A stretch of DNA of 64,000 nt from Hoyosella levis (GCF_026008515.1 NZ_BQYM01000001.1:413898-477897), one strand, 5' to 3'. Positions 39,762-50,024 are shown, counted from the stretch's first letter. Notes: generated from the letters alone by a model not told the origin. Numbers and translations are program-made.

Positions 39762-42002
39762 CTATGCCTTGTCGAGATAGTCGATGCTGCTCGTGGTGGT
39801 GGCGGCGGCGATCATGCGGGCCAGGCCGGGGTGATCGGTGAGGGCGGGGTCGCGGGCAATGATGTCCTCGGCGAGCTCGCGGGCGGCAGAGATGGTCTCT
39901 GCGTGATCGAGGAGCGAGAGCAGCCGCAGCGACGTGCGCGTGCCAGACTGCGCCACGCCGAGGATGTTGCCCTCGCGGCGGGCCTGCAGATCGAGCTCGG
40001 CAAGCTCGAACCCGTTGGTGGTGGCGGCCACGGACTGGAGGCGTTGCAGCGCCGGGGAGCCCTCGGGCACCTCTGACATGAGAATGCACAATCCGGCGTG
40101 TTGTCCACGGCCGATGCGACCGCGCAACTGGTGGAGCTGGCTGATGCCGAACCGGTCGGCGTCGACGATCACCATCACGGTGGCGTTGGGCACGTCGACC
40201 CCCACTTCGATGACGGTGGTACAGACGAGCACGTCGATCTCTCCTGCGGCGAACTCCCGCATGGTGTGGTCCTTCTCGTCGGCGGGGAGCCGTCCGTGAA
40301 GGAGCCCCACGCGCAGGCCCGAGAGTGGCCCGGTGGCGAGGTGCTCGTGCATATCGAGGACGGGGGTGGTCTCCGGGCCCTCCTTCGCGGTGGGCGCGGC
40401 AGCGTCGTCGCCGATGCGGGAGCACACGATGTAGGCCTGCCGGCCCTGCTCGACCTCCTCGGTGATGCGCTGCCAGACGCGCGGCAGCCACTTGCGGGAA
40501 ACTCCGAGGGCGAGCACAGAGGTACTGATTGGGCTGCGGCCGCGGGGAAGGCCGTGGAGGGTGATGACGTCGAGGGCGCCGAAGGCCGTCATGGCGATGG
40601 TCCGCGGGATGGGGGTGGCGGTCATGACGAGAGTGTGCGGTGTGTTGCCGTCGCGGCCGCGGCCGCGCAGCTGATCGCGCTGCTCCACGCCGAAGCGGTG
40701 CTGCTCGTCGATGACGACGAGCCCGAGGTCGAAGAACTCGACGGTGTCCTGGATGAGGGCGTGGGTGCCGATGATGATCCCGGCGTCGCCGGTGACCGTG
40801 GCGAGCAGCGCGGCCTTGCGCTGGCTGGTGGTCATGGAGCCGGTGAGCAGGGTGATGCGCGTGGCGCTCGCGGAGCTGCCGAGCTCACCGCCATTCCCGA
40901 GCTCCCCGAGCATGGCGCGCAGGGACCGGTAGTGCTGGGTGGCGAGCACCTCGGTGGGCGCGAGGAGGGCGCACTGGTGGCCGGCATCGATGGCCTGCAG
41001 CATGGCGCGCAGCGCGACGAGCGTCTTGCCAGAACCGACCTCGCCCTGCAGCAGCACGTTCATGGGGTGCGGCTGGGCGAGCCGCTCACTGATGCGCTGC
41101 CCTGCGGTGGCCTGGCCTTCGGTGAGGGCAAAGGGCAAGCGCTGGTCGAAGGCCGCGCCGATGCCGTCTGCCCGGGGCGGCAGCGCGGGCGCGGTGCGGG
41201 CAGCCTCGGCGTGGCGCTGCCGGGCGAGCACGAGCTGCATGACGAGGGCCTCGTCGAAGCGCAACCGATCGCGCGCGGTGTCGTGATCGGCGGGGGTGCT
41301 GGGCAGGTGGACGGCGCGCAGCGCGGTCTCGAGCCCCACCATGCCCCGCGCCTCGAGGAGATCGCGCGGCAGGGGATCCTCGATGGGCGCGAGCTGGTCG
41401 AGGACGATGCGGATGCAGCTCCAGATCTCCCAGCTCTGCATGGCCCGGGTGGAGTCGTAGATGGGGATGATGTCGCGGGCGAAGGCATCCTCGGTGAGCG
41501 TGCCCTCGGATTGCTGCTGGGCACGCGCCATCTGGGCGAGCTGGCCGCTGCCGTGCACGGTGGTGCCGTCCTTGGTGGCGCGCAGCTCCACATAGCTGGG
41601 GTGGGTGAGCTGCATGGTGCCGCGGAAGTACTTGACCGTGCCGGAGAACATCATGCGCAGGCCAGGCTTGAGCACGTGCCGGAGCTTCTGCGGATTGAAG
41701 AAGGTGGCCTCGAGCTTCTGCCGATCGGCCTGCAGGGTGAGCTTGAGGAAACTGCCCTTGCGGTTGCGCATGGGGATCAGGTCCGCCCGGGCGATGCTGG
41801 CCACCACGGTGATGTGATCGCCCGGCTCTGCTTGCTCATCACCGATCGGGACGCCGTTGCGCGCGTAGCGGCGCGGGTAGGCGCGAAGGAGGTCGCCGAC
41901 AGTGTGGATCTCGAAGTTCTCCGCGAGCGCGGCCACGGCCGCGGGAGCCAGCACACCGTCGAGCCGCGATTCAAGGCCGAGCTTGGTGCACGCGGTGGTC
42001 AT
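39762..42002 (-). CDS. recG: ATP-dependent DNA helicase RecG
   Basis: A 746-residue helicase that remodels stalled forks and Holliday junctions. After an OB-fold wedge domain come the helicase motifs: LLQGEVGSGKTLVALRAM (motif I), VIDEQHRFGVEQRDQL (motif II, DEQH), TATPIPRTIAM (III) and QLRGRIGRGQHAG (VI). The ATG overlaps the DAK2 stop (ATGA). Confidence 0.96.
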   Translation of the reverse strand: MTTACTKLGLESRLDGVLAPAAVAALAENFEIHTVGDLLRAYPRRYARNGVPIGDEQAEPGDHITVVASIARADLIPMRNRKGSFLKLTLQADRQKLEATFFNPQKLRHVLKPGLRMMFSGTVKYFRGTMQLTHPSYVELRATKDGTTVHGSGQLAQMARAQQQSEGTLTEDAFARDIIPIYDSTRAMQSWEIWSCIRIVLDQLAPIEDPLPRDLLEARGMVGLETALRAVHLPSTPADHDTARDRLRFDEALVMQLVLARQRHAEAARTAPALPPRADGIGAAFDQRLPFALTEGQATAGQRISERLAQPHPMNVLLQGEVGSGKTLVALRAMLQAIDAGHQCALLAPTEVLATQHYRSLRAMLGELGNGGELGSSASATRITLLTGSMTTSQRKAALLATVTGDAGIIIGTHALIQDTVEFFDLGLVVIDEQHRFGVEQRDQLRGRGRDGNTPHTLVMTATPIPRTIAMTAFGALDVITLHGLPRGRSPISTSVLALGVSRKWLPRVWQRITEEVEQGRQAYIVCSRIGDDAAAPTAKEGPETTPVLDMHEHLATGPLSGLRVGLLHGRLPADEKDHTMREFAAGEIDVLVCTTVIEVGVDVPNATVMVIVDADRFGISQLHQLRGRIGRGQHAGLCILMSEVPEGSPALQRLQSVAATTNGFELAELDLQARREGNILGVAQSGTRTSLRLLSLLDHAETISAARELAEDIIARDPALTDHPGLARMIAAATTTSSIDYLDKA

Positions 42003-43780
42003 TCCACGCCGATCTGCAGGATGTCCTCGTCCTGGCCGCTCACGTAGATCATCAGGTCCACACCGGGATGGTTCTTGTTGATGTGATCCTCGAGCTGCTC
42101 GGCGAAGGTGTCGTTGGTCTGCGCGGCGCCGCGCAGGATCGTGAGCAGCTCGCCACCGGCTCCGAGCATGAGATCAACGATGTGCAGCGTGGCGGCGAGG
42201 AACTCATCCTTGATGACGAGCACCTCGTGGCCAACCAGCCCCAGGTAGTCCCCCGGCTCGCAGGCCCCGGCGAGGGAGAGTGCCTTCTCCTGGGCGCGGC
42301 GCACGCTGCCCCATCGTGTCGCGGCGGCCGCGGCAGCCATGGCATACGAATCGTCGGAGGCTGCGCGGTGCGGGTCGTGCACCGCGAGCGCGGCGAGGCC
42401 CTGCACGAGGCTCGCGGTGGGCAGCAGCACGGCTGGATGCCCGAGCTGCCGGGCCTGGGTGCTCACCCCCACAAGCTCCTCGGGACGGATGAAGCCATTG
42501 GGAAGCACGAACACCTCGTCGGCCGTGGTGGCGAGGACCGCGTCGAGCAGTTCCTGCGGCGAGCATTCGTGGCCGCAGGTCAGCACTGATGCTCCCTCGG
42601 AGCGGAACAGCTCAGCGCCAGCTTCGCCGTTGACGATCGCGAGGACCTCGCGTACCCGGGGCGCCGAGGACGGTGTGAAGCCCTGCTGGTCGGCACCGAA
42701 CGCGGTGATCCGGATGTCATAGGGCACGCCAGCAGTAACACCGGCCTCCACCGCCGCGCCCGGATCGGTGCTGTGCACATGCACTGAGAATGCCTCTGAA
42801 CCGTCTCCCACGACGATCACTGAATCACCGAGGTCCGACAACTTCTCGCGCAGCACGGCGGCCGCGGCATCATCGCAGCCCCGCAGCAAGTACATGATCT
42901 CGTACTCGACGTCGCCCGTGGCGTACTCATGCACATGCTCGGTGCTGTGCAGGCATTCGGCACCCTGCCCCGCCGGAGCACTGCCGCTGCTGCCAGTGAT
43001 GGTGGCCCCGGGCTGATGCCCGTTGCCCGACGGTTCCGCGAGCATCATGCCGCCGATGGCCGTCGACGGTGACGTCACAGATACCGTGGCCGCGCAGTCC
43101 TCCGCATCGGGCCGGGCGGTGGCACGCGCGGTGAACCGTGGCCGGGTCGTCGGCTCCCCTGTCACTACCTCGACGAGAGCATCAAGGATGATCAGCAAGC
43201 CCACGCCGCCGGCATCCACGACTCCTGCCTGGCCGAGCACGGAGAGCTGCGAGGGCGTCTCGTCCAGCGCCTCGACCGCGCCGGAGACTGCAGCGCGCGC
43301 CACGCTGGCGAGATCATCGTCCTCAGCGTCGCGGGCGGCCGTCGCTGCCCCGCGCAGCACGGTTACCACAGTGCCCTCGACGACATTCGACATGGACTGC
43401 CCCACGAGCTCGAGGGCCCCAGTGAGCGCGTTCCGCAGCACCCGCCCGTCGATGGAGCCGCCAAGCGCAGCGTCGGCGACCCCGCGCAGCACCTGGGACA
43501 GGATCACCCCGGAGTTGCCGCGCGCTCCAGCGACCGCGCCGCGGGCGAGCACCACCGCGACATCGTGGGTGGACATGCCGTCGAGGGGATCACACTCGGT
43601 GCGGGCCTTCTCATATGCCGCGCGCATGGTGAAGTGCAGGTTCGTGCCAGTATCGGAATCGGCAATAGGGAAGACATTGAGGACGTTGATCTCCTCGCGG
43701 CGAGCCTCGAGGCCGACCACGCAGGCGTGCGCCCACCGCATCAGCGCTCGCGCGTCGAGCGCATCAACAACTTCCAGCAC
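41999..43780 (-). CDS. DAK2-domain protein, FakA/YloV-like kinase
   Basis: A 593-residue two-part protein. Residues 1-200 form a DAK2 kinase domain: the metal/ATP site reads NVFPIADSDTGTNL (Asp41, Asp43), then GARGNSGVILSQVLRG. The remainder matches the C-terminal region of YloV/FakA proteins (FAEQ near the end, EVLVIKDEFLAATL). Firmicute FakA phosphorylates fatty acids held by FakB; whether the actinobacterial form does so is not known. The site has ADSD where firmicute proteins have PDGD. The gene is the Rv2974c homologue and is coupled to recG. Confidence 0.9.
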   Translation of the reverse strand: MLEVVDALDARALMRWAHACVVGLEARREEINVLNVFPIADSDTGTNLHFTMRAAYEKARTECDPLDGMSTHDVAVVLARGAVAGARGNSGVILSQVLRGVADAALGGSIDGRVLRNALTGALELVGQSMSNVVEGTVVTVLRGAATAARDAEDDDLASVARAAVSGAVEALDETPSQLSVLGQAGVVDAGGVGLLIILDALVEVVTGEPTTRPRFTARATARPDAEDCAATVSVTSPSTAIGGMMLAEPSGNGHQPGATITGSSGSAPAGQGAECLHSTEHVHEYATGDVEYEIMYLLRGCDDAAAAVLREKLSDLGDSVIVVGDGSEAFSVHVHSTDPGAAVEAGVTAGVPYDIRITAFGADQQGFTPSSAPRVREVLAIVNGEAGAELFRSEGASVLTCGHECSPQELLDAVLATTADEVFVLPNGFIRPEELVGVSTQARQLGHPAVLLPTASLVQGLAALAVHDPHRAASDDSYAMAAAAAATRWGSVRRAQEKALSLAGACEPGDYLGLVGHEVLVIKDEFLAATLHIVDLMLGAGGELLTILRGAAQTNDTFAEQLEDHINKNHPGVDLMIYVSGQDEDILQIGVE

Positions 43781-43876
43781 TACCTGCTCACCTCCCTCGC
43801 GCTGTCCGAAAGCTCACGCTATGCCAAGCCTAGCCCGCGCCCTCGCCGGGAGGATACGGCTTGCCGGTGGCATCTG

Positions 43877-44554
43877 CTAGGGCAGCCGCCAGTCGATCTC
43901 GTCGCCACCAAGATCGAGCAGATGCTCGTTGGCGCGGCTGAACGGCTTGGAGCCGAAGAAGCCCCGAGACGCCGAGAGCGGCGAGGGATGCGCGGACTCG
44001 ATGATGGGCACATCCTGCAGCATTGGCTTGAGCGATGCCGCATCCTTGCCCCACAGGATCGCCACGAGCGGCTCATCGCGGTCGACCAGCGCGTGGATCG
44101 CCTGTTCTGTCACGGCCTCCCAGCCCTTGCCCCGGTGCGACGCGGGCTGGCCCGGCTGCACCGTCAGGACACGATTGAGCAGGAGCACTCCCGCCCGCGA
44201 CCACGGCGTCAGGTCACCGGTCGCTGGCATCGGATGGCCAAGATCGTCGCAGTACTCGCGGAAGATGTTCGCGAGGCTGCGCGGAACCGGCTGTACCTCC
44301 GGTGCCACCGAGAAGCTCAGCCCCACCGCGTGGCCTGGCGTGGGGTACGGGTCCTGCCCGACGATCAGCACGCGCACCTCGTCGAGGGGCTGCTGGAACG
44401 CCCGCAGGACATTCGTGCCGCTAGGCAGGTAGCCGCGCCCATCGGCGATCTCGCCACGCAGGAACTCGCCCATCACCCCGATCACTGGCTCCACCGGGGC
44501 CAGCGCTTCCGCCCAGCCTTCCTCGACGATCTCCGATAGTGGCCGTGGCGCCAT
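43877..44554 (-). CDS. ung: Uracil-DNA glycosylase
   Basis: A 225-residue family-1 uracil-DNA glycosylase. The water-activating loop [18 protein letters not shown] (Asp68) and the [16 protein letters not shown]-intercalation loop are intact. ATG 44554 is used, with GAGG upstream; the frame is open to 44620. It is the last gene with clear Rv2976c-block synteny. Confidence 0.96.
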   Translation of the reverse strand: MAPRPLSEIVEEGWAEALAPVEPVIGVMGEFLRGEIADGRGYLPSGTNVLRAFQQPLDEVRVLIVGQDPYPTPGHAVGLSFSVAPEVQPVPRSLANIFREYCDDLGHPMPATGDLTPWSRAGVLLLNRVLTVQPGQPASHRGKGWEAVTEQAIHALVDRDEPLVAILWGKDAASLKPMLQDVPIIESAHPSPLSASRGFFGSKPFSRANEHLLDLGGDEIDWRLP

Positions 44555-44634
44555 GCTGCCTCGCTTCTCCGTCGCGTCCCCACACATCACTGCGCCAGCC
44601 CCCCGAGCTGCCCCGGGCATTCTCCGGGAGAGGG

Positions 44635-45156
44635 TCAGTCGAGCCGGCGCAGCGCCTCACGATAGTAGGAAGCGTTGGCCATGTACACGGCGGTGTTTCC
44701 ATCGACGTGTCCCTCGGGCACCTCGTAGCCCTCCCGGATGCGGGCGGGAACTCCGAGGGCCATGCGGCGCGCGGGCAGCTCGAAGTTGAACGGCACCACC
44801 GCGCCAGCGCCCACGATGGCGCCCTCCCCCACGACCGAGCCGTTGAGCACGACCGAGCCCGAAGCGATCAGGCAGTTCGCGCCAATGGTGGCGCCCTCGA
44901 TGTGCGCGTTATGGCCGATCACGCAGTTCTCGCCGATCACGGTGGGGTGCACTCCCGTGCAATGGATGATCGTGCCGTCCTGGATGTTGGTGCGGGCCCC
45001 GACCTCGATGGTTCCGTAGTCGCCACGCAGCACCGATGAGGGCCAGACGCTCGCGCCAGCACCGAGCGTGACCGCGCCGATCACGACGGCATCGGGATGC
45101 ACATACGCCTCGGGGTGGATGGATGGTTCCCGGTCGCCCAACGCATAGATCGCCAT
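44635..45156 (-). CDS. Gamma-carbonic-anhydrase-like hexapeptide protein
   Basis: A 173-residue left-handed beta-helix protein. Metal-binding His residues appear in DGTIIHCTG and [12 protein letters not shown], and hexapeptide repeats run from about residue 15 to 140. Relatives include gamma-carbonic anhydrases and YrdA-type proteins; carbonic anhydrase activity is often absent, so the call is a fold-level one. ATG 45156 has AGGA 7 nt upstream; GTG 45162 is an alternative. Confidence 0.87.
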   Translation of the reverse strand: MAIYALGDREPSIHPEAYVHPDAVVIGAVTLGAGASVWPSSVLRGDYGTIEVGARTNIQDGTIIHCTGVHPTVIGENCVIGHNAHIEGATIGANCLIASGSVVLNGSVVGEGAIVGAGAVVPFNFELPARRMALGVPARIREGYEVPEGHVDGNTAVYMANASYYREALRRLD

Positions 45157-45237
45157 GACCACATCCTAGGACATGTGAGACACCCTGTCCGGGGCAGGAG
45201 GTGTCGACGGCGCCGTGTTGCCAGGCACCACGCACAA

Positions 45238-45271
45238 GGCCGGGCGCGGGGATCGCTCCCCACGCCCGGCC
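45238..45271 (-). terminator. Terminator after the GlsB/YeaQ gene
   Basis: GGCCGGGCG (45238-45246) pairs with CGCCCGGCC (45263-45271). After one mismatch, GGGGA pairs with TCCCC around a TCGC loop. It starts 19 bp after the stop of the minus-strand gene ending at 45291. Confidence 0.8.
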
Positions 45272-45290
45272 AGGCAGTTCTCTCGTCGAG

Positions 45291-45545
45291 CTACTTCTTG
45301 AGCGCGATCCGCTCGTAACCCACGATCAGAGCGGCCGCCACAACGATGCCGACCAGCAGGGCCCAGATGTTGAAGCCCTCCTTGTCAGCGACAGCACTGA
45401 CGATCGCGGAGCCCGCGAAGGCGCCCACGGCACCGAGCACGACGGTCAGCAGCATCGACACCTGCTGCTTGCCCGGCAGCACGAGTCGCGCCAGCACACC
45501 GATGATCGCGCCCACGACGATGGCTACGATGATGCTCCAAATCAT
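45291..45545 (-). CDS. GlsB/YeaQ/YmgE-family small membrane protein
   Basis: An 84-residue protein with three hydrophobic helices and the glycine-rich pattern GAIIGVLARLVLPGKQQVSM, typical of the family labelled transglycosylase-associated. The molecular role is unknown; members are often stress-induced. ATG 45545 is preferred because AAGGAG lies 10-11 nt upstream, whereas GTG 45554 directly abuts it. It separates the ung block from the glycan island. Confidence 0.88.
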   Translation of the reverse strand: MIWSIIVAIVVGAIIGVLARLVLPGKQQVSMLLTVVLGAVGAFAGSAIVSAVADKEGFNIWALLVGIVVAAALIVGYERIALKK

Positions 45546-45749
45546 GACAAACACTCTCCTTGGTCAAGTAGTACCTGGACACCTCAAGTCTTATCAGTCC
45601 AGCAGGCCACTGCAACCGGAAGAGCGAAAACTGCAACGGGATCGAGACTGCGGGCAGGTTGTTGCTGGCAAAGAGCGCTTTAACCGGCACCGCCAAAGGT
45701 CGACGATGCAATAGGCTATCGCTAGCTAGCAACAGGCCTCCCGGCGCGA

Positions 45750-48335
45750 CTAGGCCAGGGCGCGACCACTCGCCCGCCTCGCACCCAGAACGACCTCGTC
45801 CACCGTCTCCCGCAATCGGGTGCTCCAGCAATTTTTCTCCACAAACTCGTGGAAGTCTCCTTCAGGGGGGCGCCCAGCTTCCAGAACTTGATCGACCTTC
45901 GCGATGAACTGGTCGTGCGATTCTGCGACGTGCACCCAGGAAGGCGAGGAGTCGATATTGGGAACCGAGGTTGCCACGACAGGCACAGCACATGAGGCAT
46001 ACACGTATAATTTTAGCGGGTTCATCGACCGTGTCAACTGGTTGAATTCGTGTGGGATTATTGCGACGTCGAACAAATCAATCCAGGATCGAATCTCTTG
46101 ATAGGGAACAACACCCACGAACAACACGTTGGGGAGATCTAGCTGGTCAAGGATCTCAGCCCCCGTATGGGTCGATCCTATAAGCAATATCTGGTCATCG
46201 GGCTTCTCGCGGGCAAGGCGCGAGATCAGGCGAACGTCCAGCTTGGACTCAAGGTTTCCGACGTAGCCGATTTTTCGCCGTGCCGACGATGCGACAGCTC
46301 CATAGGTCCCGGACTCGGGCCTCCTGCGTGGCATTCGGTTGTCGCATCCATTCGGAATCATTCGAGCACCCGGCTCGAGCGAGCTCATCGATTCCTGCAC
46401 TGACGAGCAGTTCGTCAGCACAACATCGGAACGGCCCAGCACCTCCCTATATTGCTTCGTGAGGCTTTTCACCACAAGCGGCCCGAGTCCCGGCCAAGCT
46501 CGGTGATCATCTACCACGTCCGCAACGACGAATGACGGACGGAACCGATCGATGGTGGAACTCGCGCAGTAGGTTATCGGATAGAACCAGAAACACGCCT
46601 GGCTTATATCCAACTCGGCGCGATCAAACGCTCGCTCAAGAAATTCCAGATAGTCACCCTCAAGCGAGCGACCACGCGCTCCTCCCCGAGCCGAATAGAC
46701 ACTCTCGCGAAACACAAAGACATCGCGAAAAACCTTGCCCTGGTCCTCCAGCCCCATTCGCTTGCGGTAGGTCCCAGTATAGATGTGCGCATTGTGGTTG
46801 CGGCCAGATGCGAGCTGCGCCGATGCCTCGAGCGCATCAAATCCGACGGGCTCGTCGAGGATCAATACCCGTCGCACATCAGAGCGGCTTGCGAGGTACT
46901 CAGCAACCATATCCACGCGGCGACCATATATGCCGGTGTCGTTCTGCTTCCAGAAGATAACGATGTCGACTCCATCGCTAGCCTCAGCACCTCGTCGACC
47001 GCATGGCCTCCCACGCCTATCTCCGCCAGGGCCAAGCGTGGCCAGCCACCGATGGGGCGCGCGTACCCGAGCAGTCCATATCGCGGCCTCCAGCGCTCGT
47101 GCCGCTGCAGGGTAGCTGTCGGTTTCCACCGCGCTCGCGCATGAATCAGCCGATGCTCCTGGATCGAGACCGCGCTGGCTCAGCATTTCGGAAAGGACAT
47201 CGAGGCGGATTGGCGTCGCGGTACCGCGCTGGATGCATTGCCCATGATCCTTGGTAGGGGCGGCAAGCAGCCAAGCTCCTCGCGTGACCGCATCAAGCAC
47301 CTCCTCCCGCACCGTTCGCCAAATGGCTGCCAGTTCTGGCGAGTCGGAAAGGTAGATGATCGAGCTTGCATTGATCTCAGCTCCGGCATCATCCATCGTG
47401 CAGAAACTGATCTGGTCACGTCCCGGAATCGATCCGGAACAGGGTGGACCGGTCATCGCGACCACGACCACCTTGGTCACCGCTCCGGACATCAGGAGCG
47501 ACACCGAGCTCGCAAGCTCATCGATGTCATGCGGGGTGCCAAGGAGAACGATCGATCCGCACGCGGCGACGAGCGGCCACCGGCGATCAGCGTGCACTCC
47601 GACATGTCTCCCGTCCTCGCAGGACGCATCGGGCACACGGAGCCATCCGTGCCCCAGCTGGCTCTCGGCGCACGAGCTGATCACCACGTCGGCACCCCTA
47701 GGCGCCCCATTCCGCGCGTGATCGCCGGACTCGCCCTTCGCGTGACCTGGTCCGTTATCGGAGGCAGCGCCAACGCGATCAAGCACTAGAGGACAACCGG
47801 TCATCTCCTTCAACGCGTGGCCCAGCGCCATGGGCAGCGGTCCCCCGCCACAGGCGATCACGGCATCCGGGGACGAACGGGAGGCAATGCGCTCGGCCGC
47901 CTCCCGCATGTCGTCGGTGCTGTCGATCACGAGAGGCACGACCGGCTCCCGAATCCCCATCAGTGCGGCGAATCGCAGGCGCTTGCTTGCGCGATGGTTC
48001 AACCGGACCTGGACTACCACCTCTACGGATCCAGCGAGCAATCCAGCCAGATAGTCCGCTCGGCGTGAGTGCGCAGGAGTGTCATCGGAGCAGACCAGGA
48101 CCAACTGGCCCACTGCATCCTCCCGGCCCGCGAGCCGGGGCGCGCGGCGTGGTCGGGGCAACGCGCCGCTCTCTCCCGCGGTCGGGGCAGATCTGGCGCG
48201 TCCTTCCTGCGCGCCGCGAGCAAGGTAGTGGATGAGGGGATCCACGCCCGCGGCAGCAACGTCGGGGTTGTGCTCCAGGTACCAGTCGGGATCGAAGTCC
48301 CCGCGGAGCCGCAGCAACCAGTACTGCGGTGTCAT
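45750..48335 (-). CDS. Large GT4-type glycosyltransferase with N-terminal NPDV repeat
   Basis: An 861-residue protein. Residues 1-45 hold one copy of the repeat DPDWYLEHNPDVAAAG...HYLARGAQEGR. Residues about 60-430 are a degenerate Rossmann-rich region of unknown role. Residues 460-861 form a GT-B glycosyltransferase with IGYVGNLESKLDVRLISRL, FDVAIIPHEFN and a nucleotide-sugar site around LKLYVYASCAVPVVATSVPN. ATG 48335 is the first Met after the upstream stop that precedes the repeat; its Shine-Dalgarno (GAGGAG, 13 nt away) is poorly spaced, so the start is uncertain. Sampled line 46561-46620 is 53% GC, lower than the flanks. Donor and acceptor unknown. Confidence 0.75.
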   Translation of the reverse strand: MTPQYWLLRLRGDFDPDWYLEHNPDVAAAGVDPLIHYLARGAQEGRARSAPTAGESGALPRPRRAPRLAGREDAVGQLVLVCSDDTPAHSRRADYLAGLLAGSVEVVVQVRLNHRASKRLRFAALMGIREPVVPLVIDSTDDMREAAERIASRSSPDAVIACGGGPLPMALGHALKEMTGCPLVLDRVGAASDNGPGHAKGESGDHARNGAPRGADVVISSCAESQLGHGWLRVPDASCEDGRHVGVHADRRWPLVAACGSIVLLGTPHDIDELASSVSLLMSGAVTKVVVVAMTGPPCSGSIPGRDQISFCTMDDAGAEINASSIIYLSDSPELAAIWRTVREEVLDAVTRGAWLLAAPTKDHGQCIQRGTATPIRLDVLSEMLSQRGLDPGASADSCASAVETDSYPAAARALEAAIWTARVRAPHRWLATLGPGGDRRGRPCGRRGAEASDGVDIVIFWKQNDTGIYGRRVDMVAEYLASRSDVRRVLILDEPVGFDALEASAQLASGRNHNAHIYTGTYRKRMGLEDQGKVFRDVFVFRESVYSARGGARGRSLEGDYLEFLERAFDRAELDISQACFWFYPITYCASSTIDRFRPSFVVADVVDDHRAWPGLGPLVVKSLTKQYREVLGRSDVVLTNCSSVQESMSSLEPGARMIPNGCDNRMPRRRPESGTYGAVASSARRKIGYVGNLESKLDVRLISRLAREKPDDQILLIGSTHTGAEILDQLDLPNVLFVGVVPYQEIRSWIDLFDVAIIPHEFNQLTRSMNPLKLYVYASCAVPVVATSVPNIDSSPSWVHVAESHDQFIAKVDQVLEAGRPPEGDFHEFVEKNCWSTRLRETVDEVVLGARRASGRALA

Positions 48336-48426
48336 CCTTCGCCACGATCTCCTCAGGGCACCCGGCGATGGCACCGTCCATCGGCTCCTGGCAGTACACC
48401 AGAGCCGGTCGATTCGATGTCGGCAA

Positions 48427-49923
48427 CTATGCATTATCGAGGATCGACCTGAGCATGTGCGCGCTGCTGGCACCACCGAAACTGTTGACGAACGGGACAC
48501 GCACCCTTCGTTGCCAGCCTGATCGAAAATCGGGACTAGCCGGGATGGACGCGACAACCGTCGAAGCAACGGTTGCATCCGCACCGATGGCGATTCCTTG
48601 ATCAATGAGCTCCCGCGCCATCGAGTCCCGGAGCGCCACTACTGGCGTTCCGGCGCAGATCGCGTCCAGGTAGGGATCAGGCGGCCACGCGCTACTGTTC
48701 TCGAATACATCGGATTCGAGAAAGACGACGTCTGCTGCCTCGATTATCCCCGATGCCTCCGCCGACGACCTGAAGGAGTATCCGGTGATGCTCTCCCAGG
48801 AAGCTGCGGGATGCTCGGCCTCCGCGCCGGCCTCCGCCGCGACGACGATATGCACGACATTGATCTGCTCCTCGCGTGAGGCAAGCCGGTAGAGCTGCTC
48901 GACGTGATGCGTCAATGCAGGCGAGTTCGAGAAGACCGCGACCAGCTTCACCGCATCGGGGACCCCTAGCCGCGTTCTCGCACTGTCGCGAGTTTCGCTA
49001 TTGGTGGGCTCGTCCAGGTCGCGAAGGCGGGGAAGCGCGATCGTGATGGCTTCCTCGCTATAAATTTGCTGGGCCGTGCCAGGCCTCCCTGGCGCTTGAG
49101 GCTCGAGCACAAGGATGCGCCCGGGGTTCAGCATCCTCAGCTCATGGACCAGATCAGGCGATGCGGGTTCCCCGCATACGACCACGACCTGGCCAGCACC
49201 CTCGATGCTCGCGGCATCGCGTGCCTGCTCGACTACGACAACATTAGAAAAGGTCCTCTCGAGAACCAGTCGCACAACTGCGTCCGACCAGGACTTCGAT
49301 GCCGCCCGATCCGGAAGGACCGCGACTGCGGTGATATCGAGCGGGGGCAGGAACGGCAGGGGTGAGACCTGTCCGAGTTCCTCGCCGTCCATCTGATCGA
49401 GCAGCGCCGCCGTGGTGCCGACAGGCTCCCGGCCCTCCTGCATCCCGTAGCGGACAAAGTGCACGAGCGGATTCATGCCGCTCGATCGGACATCAGGATA
49501 GGCAGCAAGATAGTGCTCGGTGGAGAAACCCGGACCAGGATCCCGTTTCTCGTCGGAGCCGAATCGCAGGTAGTGCTCGATGGCATCGTATCCGCTCATG
49601 GCCACGTCCGAGTACGTACGGAGGTACCACCGTGTATCGAACCATGGTGCGTTGCGCAGGGTTCGACGATCCTTCGCCAGTCTTACATCAGCAAGCCGCA
49701 CAACGCTCCGGGCGGCCCGGCGAACGTGATTCCTGGCCGAAGTGGTGGGTCGTGCCGGCGTATGAACACGTGCTCGCAGTTCGGCTACCTCGGCACGCAG
49801 CTCAGCGACTTCCCGGTCCAGCGCCAGCATTGACTCGTAGAGATACTCCGGCGCGTACTGTGCTTCGGCCTCCTGCTCAGCTGGAACACGCATCAGATCG
49901 CTTCGGTCATCCCGGTTTCGCAT
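48427..49923 (-). CDS. GT-B-like protein with coiled coil and two NPDV-type repeats
   Basis: A 498-residue protein. Residues 30-55 form a coiled coil (ALDREVAELRAEVAELRARV). Then come two copies of the glycosyltransferase-associated repeat: DTRWYLRTYSDVAMSGYDA, and STEHYLAAYPDVRSSG ending in QEGREP. The rest is GT-B-like with VVFLESDVFENSS and AICAGTPVVALRDSMARELI, resembling the donor domain of GT4 enzymes, but no clear acceptor domain is seen. It may be a non-catalytic partner of the 45750-48335 product. ATG 49923 has GAAGGAT 8 nt upstream. It lies 91 bp before the next gene on the same strand. Confidence 0.72.
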   Translation of the reverse strand: MRNRDDRSDLMRVPAEQEAEAQYAPEYLYESMLALDREVAELRAEVAELRARVHTPARPTTSARNHVRRAARSVVRLADVRLAKDRRTLRNAPWFDTRWYLRTYSDVAMSGYDAIEHYLRFGSDEKRDPGPGFSTEHYLAAYPDVRSSGMNPLVHFVRYGMQEGREPVGTTAALLDQMDGEELGQVSPLPFLPPLDITAVAVLPDRAASKSWSDAVVRLVLERTFSNVVVVEQARDAASIEGAGQVVVVCGEPASPDLVHELRMLNPGRILVLEPQAPGRPGTAQQIYSEEAITIALPRLRDLDEPTNSETRDSARTRLGVPDAVKLVAVFSNSPALTHHVEQLYRLASREEQINVVHIVVAAEAGAEAEHPAASWESITGYSFRSSAEASGIIEAADVVFLESDVFENSSAWPPDPYLDAICAGTPVVALRDSMARELIDQGIAIGADATVASTVVASIPASPDFRSGWQRRVRVPFVNSFGGASSAHMLRSILDNA

Positions 49924-50024
49924 TCGAGTATCCTTCTCTCACCTCACGGTGCACCACGAGCTAGGGACCCGGCACAGTTCCAGCCCCTAACCCGATCTCC
50001 ATTATCAAGCAGTTCTAAGCATGG

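Noticed and set aside
40098..42047. 649-codon plus-strand open frame opposite recG
   Set aside because: recG has all helicase motifs; this frame is its antisense.
48082..48426. Possible frameshift joining the two glycosyltransferase-type genes
   Set aside because: The overlapping frame has no repeat or glycosyltransferase sequence; both genes have sensible ends in their own frames.
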